Position numbers and translations under genes: made by a program. From positions 1 through 64,000 of the forward strand of contig QFQQ01000027.1 of the NCBI GenBank assembly GCA_003243445.1: 64,000 bases of DNA, in the 5' to 3' direction. The stretch comes from Citrobacter freundii. GTDB taxonomy: Bacteria; Bacteroidota; Bacteroidia; Chitinophagales; Chitinophagaceae. The notes beneath the pieces were generated by a model. It saw only the letters and a program-made list of their open reading frames with translations. It was not told where the DNA came from and searched no databases. Position 1 is the first letter of the stretch; every line of letters begins with the position of its first letter. Below, one piece after another: positions 17,572 to 26,469 of the stretch.

Positions 17572-19911
17572 TTAGAACTTAAACGAGACACTCGTAATAA
17601 AGTTTGACGGCTTCTGCGGAGACCCATTATTATTCCAGTAGCGCTCATCAGAGAGATTATTCCCCTTCACCCCTATTCTGAATTTAGGCGCATCATAAAA
17701 GATCGTTGCACTCAGCAATGTATATGCAGGGATTTTGAAAGAGTTGGCCGCATCAAACCAGGACGCACCAGTATAGTTCGCGCCTGCACCAAGGCCAAAA
17801 CCTTTGATACTCCCGGCTGGGACAGTATAGCTGACCCATGCATTACCAATATGATTAGGACTGAAAATAACATTCTTGCCCTTCAGTGCAGCCGTTGAAT
17901 TGATATAAGTATTTTCATTATAACCATAACCCGCAACAATGGTCAATCCTTTGAACGGACTAGCGATGACTTCTGCTTCCACGCCACGGCTGCGCTGCGT
18001 ACCGTCCTGTCTTGTAAAGTTCAGGCCGTTGACAAGCTCGGTCCTGGTGGAATTGGTTACGTTGATATTATAAAAGCTCACACTTCCGTTCAGTTGTGTA
18101 TTGAAGAGATCGAACTTCACCCCGCCTTCCCACTGATTGCCATATTGTGGCTTCAGTTCAAGAATGGAATTGTCGGGCTGCGTCACAGGCGCGAGGTTCA
18201 CAAAACCATTCATGTAGTTACCAAATAACGACAGCCTGTTCCGGATCAATTGATACACCAGTCCGAACTTTGGCGATACAGAAGTCTGCTCATAGGCGCC
18301 AGCATAAAGCCCTGTCGATTGTGTATATGTTCCTTTTGTTGAAAACCGGTCCACCCGCACGCTCGCCATGGCCATCAGTACTTCTGTAATGTTCACTACA
18401 TCCGATACATATACGCTGGCATTTTTTGAAACGGTGCTGGTGGCTGCAAACCGCGTGGCAGACGCTGCTTCCAAAGCCTGCGCACTCATCACGCGCAATG
18501 GACGAAGAATATTGATCGTGTCGAAATTCACCGTAGCGCGATACAGCTCATTATAGTTGTAATTATAATCAAGCCCGGCCACCATTCGATTGCGCAAACC
18601 ACCAATTTTGAAATCACCAATAAAATTCTGCTGAACCTCAATATTTCCGAATGTTTCCGGTGTTTGATTACGGACCACACGTGCAAAGGTAGAATCAGTA
18701 AGCATGTTCAGCGAAGTCCAGTGCAGGTCTTTATAGAAACCTACAGAATACAGGTAATTCGTCTGCGATTTCCATTGATCCGAGATCTTATATTCGATCT
18801 GCGCCTGCAGGTTATTGATCCCGTTATTTACATCGATGCTGTTATTGATATAAGATTTATGGTAATCCAGTGGAAGATCTTTAAAATTACGGGCAGTGAT
18901 ATTGGCAAGATTTCCCAATGCGAAAGAAACAACTGTATAGTTGCCGCGTGTCGCTTCCATATCCAGGGTGAACTTCAGCCGGTCATTTACCTGGTAAGAA
19001 AAAGTTGGTGCAAAAGTATAATTCTTATTGAAGCCCTGATCCTGGAAGCTGCCTTCGGATTGCGCTGCTGCGTTCACACGAAGCAGCATGTTTTTTTCTT
19101 TATTTAACGGAGTATTTATATCCGCCGTGACCCTGCCGAATTCATAGCTGCCTGCTGCAAAACTGATCTCGCCGCCAAACTGCTCATAAGGTCGTTTGGT
19201 TACATAATTATATACACCGCCGAATGTAACATTGCGATTGCTTCCGAATAATGTACCCGACGGCCCCTTGATCGACTCCACACGTTCAAGGATTGCAGGA
19301 TTCAGTGGAACGATAGCACTTGTGGCCATACCATTCCGCATGCCGATGGTTGTTGAAAAACCGCGCATGCTCAATCCCATTGACCCGCCTGCTGAAAAAT
19401 TAGGTACGGCGCCGGGAATATTGCGGAACAGATCGGTTCGCTCAATAACGATCTGGTCCTGCATCAGCGCACGCCCCACTACATTATATACCTGTGGATT
19501 TTCCAGATTACGCAAAGGCATACGCGCAACATATTCGCTGGATTTGAAGACAAATTTACTTTTGGAACTGGTCACCGTCACTTCCTGCAGCTGACTATTG
19601 GAGATCGTGATCTGCAGATCTATGTTGACGGTTTGATTTTCTGCAATCTCCACCTGCTGACGGAGTGTTTCGTACCCAACCAGGCTGACTTCAAGTTGCC
19701 GGGAACCCGACGGGACCTTATTAATACTAAAGTACCCACCTTCATCACTGATCGCAGTGCGATCAGTGCCGATCACAATAATGGAAACAAATGCTGCGGG
19801 TTGATTGTCGCGGGTGGTCACCCTTCCTTTAACAGCGCCGGTCGATGGATTTTTCTGCGCAAACACTGACAGCGGCAGCAATGCGAAGAACAGGTACAGG
19901 ATCCTCTTCAT
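17572..19911 (-). CDS. TonB-dependent siderophore-type receptor with carboxypeptidase-like N-domain
   Basis: 779 aa from ATG 19911, where the signal peptide MKRILYLFFALLPLSVFAQ begins; the frame stays open to 19941. Residues about 25-110 are a CarboxypepD_reg-like beta domain (GAVKGRVTTRDNQPAAFVSI). The plug follows (about 130-250; RNIPGAVPNFSAGGSMGLSMRGF, ERVESIKGPSGTLFG, GGVYNYVTKRP), and then a 22-strand barrel ending in ITSVSFKF. The plug phrase VTKRP and the IKGPSG segment are typical of FhuA/FpvA-like ferric-siderophore receptors, so iron chelate uptake is the likely role. No siderophore genes lie nearby. The upstream region carries a 14-bp palindrome (19959-19972). Confidence 0.88.
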   Translation of the reverse strand: MKRILYLFFALLPLSVFAQKNPSTGAVKGRVTTRDNQPAAFVSIIVIGTDRTAISDEGGYFSINKVPSGSRQLEVSLVGYETLRQQVEIAENQTVNIDLQITISNSQLQEVTVTSSKSKFVFKSSEYVARMPLRNLENPQVYNVVGRALMQDQIVIERTDLFRNIPGAVPNFSAGGSMGLSMRGFSTTIGMRNGMATSAIVPLNPAILERVESIKGPSGTLFGSNRNVTFGGVYNYVTKRPYEQFGGEISFAAGSYEFGRVTADINTPLNKEKNMLLRVNAAAQSEGSFQDQGFNKNYTFAPTFSYQVNDRLKFTLDMEATRGNYTVVSFALGNLANITARNFKDLPLDYHKSYINNSIDVNNGINNLQAQIEYKISDQWKSQTNYLYSVGFYKDLHWTSLNMLTDSTFARVVRNQTPETFGNIEVQQNFIGDFKIGGLRNRMVAGLDYNYNYNELYRATVNFDTINILRPLRVMSAQALEAASATRFAATSTVSKNASVYVSDVVNITEVLMAMASVRVDRFSTKGTYTQSTGLYAGAYEQTSVSPKFGLVYQLIRNRLSLFGNYMNGFVNLAPVTQPDNSILELKPQYGNQWEGGVKFDLFNTQLNGSVSFYNINVTNSTRTELVNGLNFTRQDGTQRSRGVEAEVIASPFKGLTIVAGYGYNENTYINSTAALKGKNVIFSPNHIGNAWVSYTVPAGSIKGFGLGAGANYTGASWFDAANSFKIPAYTLLSATIFYDAPKFRIGVKGNNLSDERYWNNNGSPQKPSNFITSVSFKF

Positions 19912-19958
19912 AACAGTTAGCAAATTTTTTGCAAATGTCATAAAGTAAGGTCGTGGCG

Positions 19959-19972
19959 CTGATACGTATCAG
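19959..19972. promoter_or_regulatory. 14-bp perfect palindrome upstream of the receptor
   Basis: CTGATACGTATCAG, 48 bp upstream of the receptor ATG at 19911. A perfect palindrome of this size in a promoter region may be an operator for a dimeric repressor. It does not match the classic Fur box. The regulator is unknown. Confidence 0.35.
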
Positions 19973-20091
19973 GAAAACCGCTTACTAGATCGGGAAAAGA
20001 TACTGAATAACGGTCTTCTAATGAGCCCAGGAATCAGGTTGAAATAACTCGTTCGTTGTGAAGGTTAGCTCAAACACCCATTGTAGTTGAG

Positions 20092-20616
20092 TTATCGGCG
20101 TTCCGTGAACTCCAGCCGTTGTATCAGCGCAAAAATGTCCTTCTCGTGTAACATTAATTGCTCCCAATCAATAAGACACAGTTTTATCACCCGTCCCTTG
20201 CGGGGAACCAGTTGTACCATACAGGGCAAGTCGATTGGCTTTGTGACATTATCCACTTTCAAAGAGCGGATCTCACTTAACCGGATATGGAACGATCTTC
20301 GTTGGAGGAAATCTGTAATATAAAAAACCTCAACAAAATCTTCATACAGTGAAATTTTTCGGATATACCTGTTTCCATCTGCAAGCAAGGCAATAACCCG
20401 GGCTCCAAGCAACAAGAGAACAAAGACGATCCAGCCAATTTCCGGGCGTGGATTGATAAAGAGCAAAACAGAAAGAAACAACGTGATCGGTAAAAACGCT
20501 TTGCAAAATATTTTACGTTCAAAAGAAAGACCTGAACTTGCTATTGCTGCAACGATCAAACGATCAACCGCCGTAATGCCGACGAAAAACAATAAGACAA
20601 GTAGTAATTGAAACAT
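20092..20616 (-). CDS. Hypothetical inner-membrane protein
   Basis: 174 aa. Three or so hydrophobic segments at residues 3-28, 37-53 and 58-78, then a soluble C-terminal part of about 95 residues with alternating beta-strand character (ISLYEDFVEVFY, FHIRLSEIRSLKVDN, CMVQLVPRKGRVIKLCLID), which could be a small PH-like domain as in YcxB-type proteins. I cannot name a family with confidence. It stands alone between the siderophore-type receptor and the T9SS adhesin. Confidence 0.7.
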   Translation of the reverse strand: MFQLLLVLLFFVGITAVDRLIVAAIASSGLSFERKIFCKAFLPITLFLSVLLFINPRPEIGWIVFVLLLLGARVIALLADGNRYIRKISLYEDFVEVFYITDFLQRRSFHIRLSEIRSLKVDNVTKPIDLPCMVQLVPRKGRVIKLCLIDWEQLMLHEKDIFALIQRLEFTERR

Positions 20617-20752
20617 TATATGGCGCGATTATGTAGTATCCAAATATACGGTAGCCATAGATTAACTCAAAGCCACTGCCATATTCAAACCACAAAGCTC
20701 CGGATCCATCAGCGAACACCTTGCCCTTCTAATCTGCTAAAAGACTGTCCGG

Positions 20753-23700
20753 CTATTCCATTATCAGCTTCTGCACCAACACTTCTTCCCCATCAATGCT
20801 GCTCACTCTCAGAACGTATATACCTGAAGTCATGCCATTCCGAAGAATGCGGAAGATACCATTGCGGATTCGTTGCGTTTTCTGCTGGTGAACAAGTTTG
20901 CCACCCAGGGTAAACAGCCTGATATTATAGATCGTTTCTGTTTTAGCGTTAATGCTGACGGACAACTCCTGTCTCATCGGGTTTGGTCCGGCTGTGATCA
21001 GGACGCCGTCATGCGCAAGTTCCACGATCTTGCTGTATGTTGCCCCTCCGTTTACATCGACGACCTTTAAACGGTATCGCCATTTTCCGCCCGGCAGATT
21101 ATAATCAGTGAAGTTGTATTGTGTTTTCGAAGGATCAGCATTGACCGGAATGGCTCCGATATATTCAAACCCGCCACTACCCTTGCTTCGCTCCACCTGG
21201 TACTCCTTTACATTGTCCTGCTGCGCCACCGTCCAGTTAAGCAATCCATCACTTCCGAACAACCTCGCATTAAAACCGGTAATTTTTACAGGCAAAAGAA
21301 TACTGCAATCACCTTTCAGGTTAAAATATGACAAGCGTTGCAGACAACCGTTATTAACCGAAGTTTTACAAACATAATAACCGGTGTCTGTTGGCAAAAG
21401 GTATGGTATATTATAATTCTGATTGGTTGTTACGAGTGTACTATCGGTAGCATTTGCTGTTTTCTTCAGATACCATGTATAGGTGGCATTCGGAACTGTA
21501 TCGACAGACAGTGTGAGATTGTTTGAATAACAATCAACATTATTCACCCGTACTGTCAATTGCCCCAATGGCAAAACGCTGACATCATTCAGGGTACCGT
21601 TTCCGCACGCATCAATGGCGCGCATACGAACAAGAGAATAGGTGGCATTAGCGTTGATATCAAACACGCTGCTGGTTTGTACCGGCGTGACTATACTCGG
21701 ACCGGAAGGATTACTTCCGATGATCTCATAATTAAATGGTATTACGCCTCCACCGGCAACAGCACTGACACTGAAGTTGTTATTATCACACTGGTATGCT
21801 GCTGAATTTTTCAGGTCAGGATAAGTGTAGGCTGATATTGTAACCGTATCATACACGGTTTTCGAACACGCAGAAATGGTATAACCTAACACATAGGTCG
21901 CCGGTGCGAGATCCAGGAATTTATAATTGGCTGTTGTGGAAGTCAAAGGCGTTGTGGTCGTTGGCGCGATCGAAACCGTTGAACTATTTTTCTTAATGAT
22001 CTTCGGCGCAACCAAGCCAATATTGCTGTTGAGATCAATACTGATTTCACCTGAACCGCTTTCCGCAGAACCGCTGGGGCATTTCAACCCTACGCTCTTC
22101 GTCCTGCTGAACAGGCTGGTTTTTGGCGTAACGGCCAAGGTATCATTTTTACCACAGGCCGAACTTACCGCCACACGATACAGCAGACCCGCAGGTAATG
22201 CTGACAGCCCGGCAAAAGTATAATTGGTTGATACACTCTGGGAGGCCACGACAACGTCCAGCGGATTCAACACTTTCACATTGAAAGGTCCCTGGCCGGA
22301 TGTAAAAGTAACTTTTACGTCGGTAGATCCGATGGTACAGGATTCCGTCGCCTGTAAAGAGAACGACGTAACTGCCGCTGTTTCCGTAAAGGTTCTGACG
22401 AAAGTGTCAAGACAGTTTGAGGTGGCAACGATCTTGTAGCTTCCGTACGGCAGATTATTAAAATTCGCGGTGGCCGTTGTAACGGTAGCCACGACATTTC
22501 CCGTGGTAGTGTTATACAATTCAAATTTCGGGCTCGACATATTTGAGCTTGAAAGAGAGGCTGAAAAAGTCGAGCAGGTTTTATTTGAAGTTACCACAGC
22601 AGCGTTTACCGTTGGAATCGTTCTGCTTGCTGAAAACACTTTCTTCACCAGCGTTACAGAGCAATCTGTAGTAGTGCTGGTGGTAATAACAGTAACATAG
22701 TAGTTATTGCCATAAGGTATGTTATCAAACTGACCGGTCGTATTACAAGCTATTTGTGTATTTACGGAATCATACAAACAATATTTTGGATCGGGGATAT
22801 TTGAAACGCTGGTTATTTTTACCGAAAATGTATTGCAGGTTTTGTTAAGAATAGTCGGATTAGCCGCGGAAGGAACAGGTTTTGATCTTGTAAAACAATA
22901 TGTGATCGTTGTATCATAACAGGGAGCCATTGATGTGATTTTTATACAATAGGTAACGCCATAAGTCAGATTGGGGAAGTTACCGTTTGGATCACAGGAG
23001 ACCAACACATTATTCTGATACAAACAATAAGTAGGATTGAATAGATTACTTTGTCCTGAAATACTTGCCGTAAAATTCGAGCATGACTGGTTAGAATAAA
23101 CAGGTACCGGAACCACAGGCTTAGGTTTATTGACCGTAAAGCAACGGTTGATCGTTGTATCGTAACAAGGGTTTACCGAAACGATCCGCATACAATATGA
23201 GCCATAGGCCAGATTGGCAAACGAACCGGTCCCGTTCGTCTCCACCAGGTTATTGGAGCTATTATAAAGATTATAAGTAGCACTGAACAGATTGCTCTGC
23301 CCGGCAATGCGTACATCAAAAGTGCTGCACTTTGTATTGAATGTATCCACATTGGCATTCACCGAAGGAACCGGCTTTTTCTGAGTAAAGCATCTGCTGA
23401 TGGTGGTATCATAACAAAGATCCCTCACATCTATACAATAGCTGCCGTAAGGGATATTGGAGAATATACCTGTTGTATTGGATTGAATAACTGTTGCCCC
23501 CTGCTTCAGGTAGATCATTGATCCTGATGCAACATTCAGGGGATTTGTGATCTTCACATCAAATGTTGAACAGAGCGGATTGGCAACGGTAACAGCCGCA
23601 TCTACAGACGGCGCTGTATTCTGCCAGCTAACAGATTTCACTACTCCGCAACGATCCTTCACCACAAATCGCAGGCTCCTCAGCGGCACGCGTGTAACAG

Positions 23701-24451
23701 AAAAACCTGAAGTTGCATTCCAACTGGTATCGCCCGGAACATTTACCACACCATAACTAAAACCATTGAATGAAGTACCGGTTTGATTCGTATTACCAAA
23801 ATTATCGGTAAGGGTAATGGCAGCTGAGATGGTCGTACAATTTTGCTTGGTCACATTATTCGAAGTAATGGACCAGTTATAGTCCTGTATAGCCACCACA
23901 CGCGTTTGTATTCCACCACAGGAATCCAGTAGTTGTATATAGTAATCTCCTGCAGGAAGCGAGTTAAATAAACCGGTAGTATTGGAAGTACCGATCCCCG
24001 CTGCGGACGGGGAGATGATCTTGAATGCAAACGGATTTCTCCCGCCTTGAAGATCTATAACAGAAAGGGCCCCGTCTGCCCCTCCGATGCAGGTCAGGTT
24101 GGTTTTACCCAGCGAAAAACGTGGATCACTATAGGAGCCGGTTACGATGATGTTTTCCTTCACAAGTATACAGCCTGTTTCCATGTCCTTTGTCTGAACC
24201 GTATATGTTCCCGGAGCAAGCCCTGTAATAGTCGACGAAGAAGTGATAGGTAGCGATACCGGGGCGAGCACTTTGTAACTATAATTACCTGAGCCACCCG
24301 ATGGCGTAATTGTTATAGAACCAGTACTTGCGCAACGCGACTCCATCGCAACATACGCAGCGGTAAAACCGGAACAATCCGATGTCACAGCTTGTGAGAA
24401 GGATAAATGGGTCAGGCAAAAAATGAGTGCGGCAACAAGAAAAAGTTTCAT
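20753..24451 (-). CDS. Large T9SS-secreted adhesin-like protein with Cys-patterned tandem repeats
   Basis: 1232 aa. Signal peptide MKLFLVAALIFCLTHLSFSQ. N-terminal SprB-like repeats (GSITITPSGGSGNYSYKV, TITGLAPGTYTVQTKD). About residues 285-690 contain five to six related units of roughly 75-95 residues, each opening with CSTF or CNTFxVxI and closing with FxNxxYGSYCxxI..CYDTTI..CF. The C-terminus (about 1150-1232) is a type A sorting domain: ITAGPNPMRQELSVSI .. YNIRLFTLGGKLV .. GIYVLRVSSIDGE. This domain directs export by the type IX system and surface anchoring or release. Probable role: adhesion or surface display. No enzyme motif. The T9SS apparatus genes are not in the window. Confidence 0.88.
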   Translation of the reverse strand: MKLFLVAALIFCLTHLSFSQAVTSDCSGFTAAYVAMESRCASTGSITITPSGGSGNYSYKVLAPVSLPITSSSTITGLAPGTYTVQTKDMETGCILVKENIIVTGSYSDPRFSLGKTNLTCIGGADGALSVIDLQGGRNPFAFKIISPSAAGIGTSNTTGLFNSLPAGDYYIQLLDSCGGIQTRVVAIQDYNWSITSNNVTKQNCTTISAAITLTDNFGNTNQTGTSFNGFSYGVVNVPGDTSWNATSGFSVTRVPLRSLRFVVKDRCGVVKSVSWQNTAPSVDAAVTVANPLCSTFDVKITNPLNVASGSMIYLKQGATVIQSNTTGIFSNIPYGSYCIDVRDLCYDTTISRCFTQKKPVPSVNANVDTFNTKCSTFDVRIAGQSNLFSATYNLYNSSNNLVETNGTGSFANLAYGSYCMRIVSVNPCYDTTINRCFTVNKPKPVVPVPVYSNQSCSNFTASISGQSNLFNPTYCLYQNNVLVSCDPNGNFPNLTYGVTYCIKITSMAPCYDTTITYCFTRSKPVPSAANPTILNKTCNTFSVKITSVSNIPDPKYCLYDSVNTQIACNTTGQFDNIPYGNNYYVTVITTSTTTDCSVTLVKKVFSASRTIPTVNAAVVTSNKTCSTFSASLSSSNMSSPKFELYNTTTGNVVATVTTATANFNNLPYGSYKIVATSNCLDTFVRTFTETAAVTSFSLQATESCTIGSTDVKVTFTSGQGPFNVKVLNPLDVVVASQSVSTNYTFAGLSALPAGLLYRVAVSSACGKNDTLAVTPKTSLFSRTKSVGLKCPSGSAESGSGEISIDLNSNIGLVAPKIIKKNSSTVSIAPTTTTPLTSTTANYKFLDLAPATYVLGYTISACSKTVYDTVTISAYTYPDLKNSAAYQCDNNNFSVSAVAGGGVIPFNYEIIGSNPSGPSIVTPVQTSSVFDINANATYSLVRMRAIDACGNGTLNDVSVLPLGQLTVRVNNVDCYSNNLTLSVDTVPNATYTWYLKKTANATDSTLVTTNQNYNIPYLLPTDTGYYVCKTSVNNGCLQRLSYFNLKGDCSILLPVKITGFNARLFGSDGLLNWTVAQQDNVKEYQVERSKGSGGFEYIGAIPVNADPSKTQYNFTDYNLPGGKWRYRLKVVDVNGGATYSKIVELAHDGVLITAGPNPMRQELSVSINAKTETIYNIRLFTLGGKLVHQQKTQRIRNGIFRILRNGMTSGIYVLRVSSIDGEEVLVQKLIME

Positions 24452-25030
24452 CTCGGTTTTCTTAGGATTGGATTTGGAGAAACACGTTGCTAAGTTATAC
24501 GGGATTTACGCGCGTGTCAATACCTGAATATCAAACAGAAAAACAACAAAGTTGAAATGAGTCCAATTAACTGTAAACAAGAAATTTAAATATATTGATA
24601 CAGTCAGGGCAGTAAAACGGCTTCGTAACATTACGTTCGGCCAGTAAGAAAAAGCAGTGTTTTCTGCAAAGGAGTACGATGCCGCTGTATGATCGCGCAG
24701 GGACCGGTCAGTTGGTTCCGCTGCGAATGATCGAACCCCTTTGGTAATAATCCCGGCCAGCATTTAATCATCCGAAAAAAAACAATACCGTTCAGCTCGT
24801 CATAGAGACCTCTTTAATACCCTTCAAGGTTTAATTTTTACCGGCAAGGCGGGAAGAACGGTAAGGAAGTATAAAAGAAGCGGCTTTACTAACGACATTG
24901 AATAAAAAACCCCGGCTCTTCAAAGCCGGGGTTCGGTTGACCACCACATGGACAGTTGGTTTAAGGTTAATGGCTATACTTTGATCAGGTAAATCTTCAC
25001 CGCAGTGGTCAAACTATATCGATGAAATCC
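24452..25030. other. Intergenic region with a REP-like motif and a terminator
   Basis: No convincing gene. At about 24828-24857 the motif GGTTTAATTTTTACCG then CAAGGCGGGAAGA recurs inside the MITE-like element at 42388-42419. The terminator at 24908-24933 closes the next gene. The upstream region of the adhesin gene occupies the left part. Confidence 0.5.
24908..24933 (-). terminator. Terminator of the PepSY-like gene
   Basis: 10-bp perfect stem AACCCCGGCT / AGCCGGGGTT with a 6-nt loop, followed on the minus strand by TTTTATT. It is about 100 bp downstream of the gene at 25031. Confidence 0.85.
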
Positions 25031-25468
25031 TTATGATTTGGTAGATTTTCTGTATACACTCCATTGGTTTCCGTTCTCAGATCTGAGTACAATTTTTGAA
25101 TCAGCCTGCTCCAACGTAATGTAGTAGCTGGTACCTTCTTCACCTGACAGCTCAAACAATTCGGTGATCCAGCGGCCACCATATTCCTTTTTCAATGATG
25201 CCTGCAGGTTCATAGGAAGGTCGAGAGAACTGATATTTTTTGCGACACCAAGCATTTTCCCTTCAAAAGAATAAAATACAGTAAGGTGCTGCTGGTTGAA
25301 AACAAAAGAAGCTTTGTAAAAATTGGCACCGCTTGTCCATTTTACTTCTGTTGCAGAATTGAACTCACTGTTGAACGCATTTACTACAGCTGAATTCACA
25401 TTAGTTTCATTGGCTAAAACAAAAAGGCTGCTGACAGCGATGGCGATTGTAAGGATGATCTTTTTCAT
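25031..25468 (-). CDS. Secreted PepSY-like (beta-lactamase-inhibitor-like) small protein
   Basis: 145 aa with signal peptide MKKIILTIAIAVSSLFVLA. The mature part carries AVVNAFNSEFNSATEVKWTSGANFYKASF, FYSFEGKMLGVAKNISSLDLP and LKKEYGGRWITELFEL, an arrangement typical of the PepSY-like/BLIP-like periplasmic proteins common in Bacteroidota. The function of this group is not established. It is a single-gene unit with its own terminator and a 370-bp upstream region. Confidence 0.8.
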   Translation of the reverse strand: MKKIILTIAIAVSSLFVLANETNVNSAVVNAFNSEFNSATEVKWTSGANFYKASFVFNQQHLTVFYSFEGKMLGVAKNISSLDLPMNLQASLKKEYGGRWITELFELSGEEGTSYYITLEQADSKIVLRSENGNQWSVYRKSTKS

Positions 25469-25845
25469 AATGTTGTATTTGTGTGGTTATGATTTTTTTG
25501 ATGTCTGCCGTCCGTTTGGTGACGATGACAGAGCAAAAGTAGCACGCCATTGCACTGAAGGCAAGGCAATTGTGAAGGATGGACCGCGAGGTTAACCAGT
25601 GTTAATGACCGTTGCGATCCATTAACAATGAGGGTAAAAATCCGGGAATTATGGCGGGGTTGTTAACGTTCATTAACCGGAAGCATGGCCCCGAGGCCGG
25701 AAAACGGAGGATAAGCGGTTACCGGCATGGTCCGCCGGATGTAGTTTCATCAGAAAATGTCGCTATGAGTCTGCCGTAAACGACATCAAAATCCTACCAA
25801 TACTTTCTATAAATAATTTTGTATCGATCAACTGCGGTATCGCTA
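25469..25845. other. Intergenic region, nothing identified
   Basis: Between the PepSY-like gene (starting at 25468) and the end of the coiled-coil gene (25846). It contains GC-rich stretches such as GGAAAACGGAGG but no gene, clear terminator or promoter that I can support. Confidence 0.4.
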
Positions 25846-26187
25846 TCAATGTGAACTTCCAAACACACGCTGAAACCATGACCGCTTTGCAAGACGCTCA
25901 CGCTCTTCTTCCATTGCCCTGAGCCGCTCATTGAACTGAATCAACTGCTCCTCGCACTCCGCGTTCTTCCGCTGCAATGAATTGATCAGCTGTTCCTGCT
26001 CTGCCAGTTTCAGCTCCTGCTGTTGCACAAGCGCATTTTGCTGACGAAGCTCCTGTTCTTTCGCGCTAAGTTCTTTCTTTACGGCCAGCAGATCCTGTTG
26101 TAAACGTGATTTGCTTTTCAATAACTGTTCATTTGATTCTGTCAATGCTGCTAACTGCGCGGAAAGTTGTTCAGGTGATTCAAACAT
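25846..26187 (-). CDS. Coiled-coil protein of unknown function
   Basis: 113 aa, almost entirely a heptad-patterned coiled coil rich in Gln, Glu, Leu and Lys (LQQDLLAVKKELSAKEQELR, ALVQQQELKLAEQEQLINSL) with a short C-terminal aromatic tail KRSWFQRVFGSSH. No signal peptide. It could be a cytoplasmic scaffold or a cell-division accessory; nothing in the sequence decides. It is separated from nrdA by a tandem-repeat region and a terminator. Confidence 0.68.
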   Translation of the reverse strand: MFESPEQLSAQLAALTESNEQLLKSKSRLQQDLLAVKKELSAKEQELRQQNALVQQQELKLAEQEQLINSLQRKNAECEEQLIQFNERLRAMEEERERLAKRSWFQRVFGSSH

Positions 26188-26231
26188 GCGATGAAATTAA
26201 GGATTATCTGTGACTAAACTTTTCCCATGCA

Positions 26232-26440
26232 GGGGCTCCAAAGGTTCCAAAGGTTCCAAAGGTTTCAGAGGTTCCAGAGGTTCCAGAGGTTGCTCCGCCA
26301 GCAGAGACCTTTAATTTTCTCAAAAGAAAAGGGTTTGAAAAGTCAAACTTTTCAAACCCTGTATTTTAACCATATAAAATTTCAACTTCAACTTTAATGA
26401 ATGCCAACCGCTGAAACCTCTGGAACCTTTGGAACTTCTA
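26232..26440. repeat. 9-bp tandem repeats with an inverted counterpart
   Basis: At 26232-26292 the unit GGTTCCAAA or GGTTCCAGA repeats about six times in register. At 26412-26440 the complementary units (AACCTCTGG, AACCTTTGG, AACTTCT) appear in inverted orientation, flanking the nrdA terminator. The same 9-bp repeat family recurs at 31138-31297. Confidence 0.8.
26330..26360. terminator. Terminator after nrdBA
   Basis: Perfect 14-bp stem AGGGTTTGAAAAGT / ACTTTTCAAACCCT with a 3-nt loop; on the minus strand it continues into TTTTCTTTT. It lies 110 bp beyond the nrdA stop. Confidence 0.85.
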
Positions 26441-26469
26441 AAAACCCCTGAGATTTTCAAACGCCAACC

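Noticed and set aside
17286..17648. 120-codon minus-strand frame at the end of the siderophore-type receptor
   Set aside because: It overlaps the receptor coding region and terminator and is an alternate-frame shadow.
24506..24763. 85-codon minus-strand frame upstream of the T9SS protein gene
   Set aside because: Composition is not protein-like and it spans the likely promoter region; no signal peptide or family.
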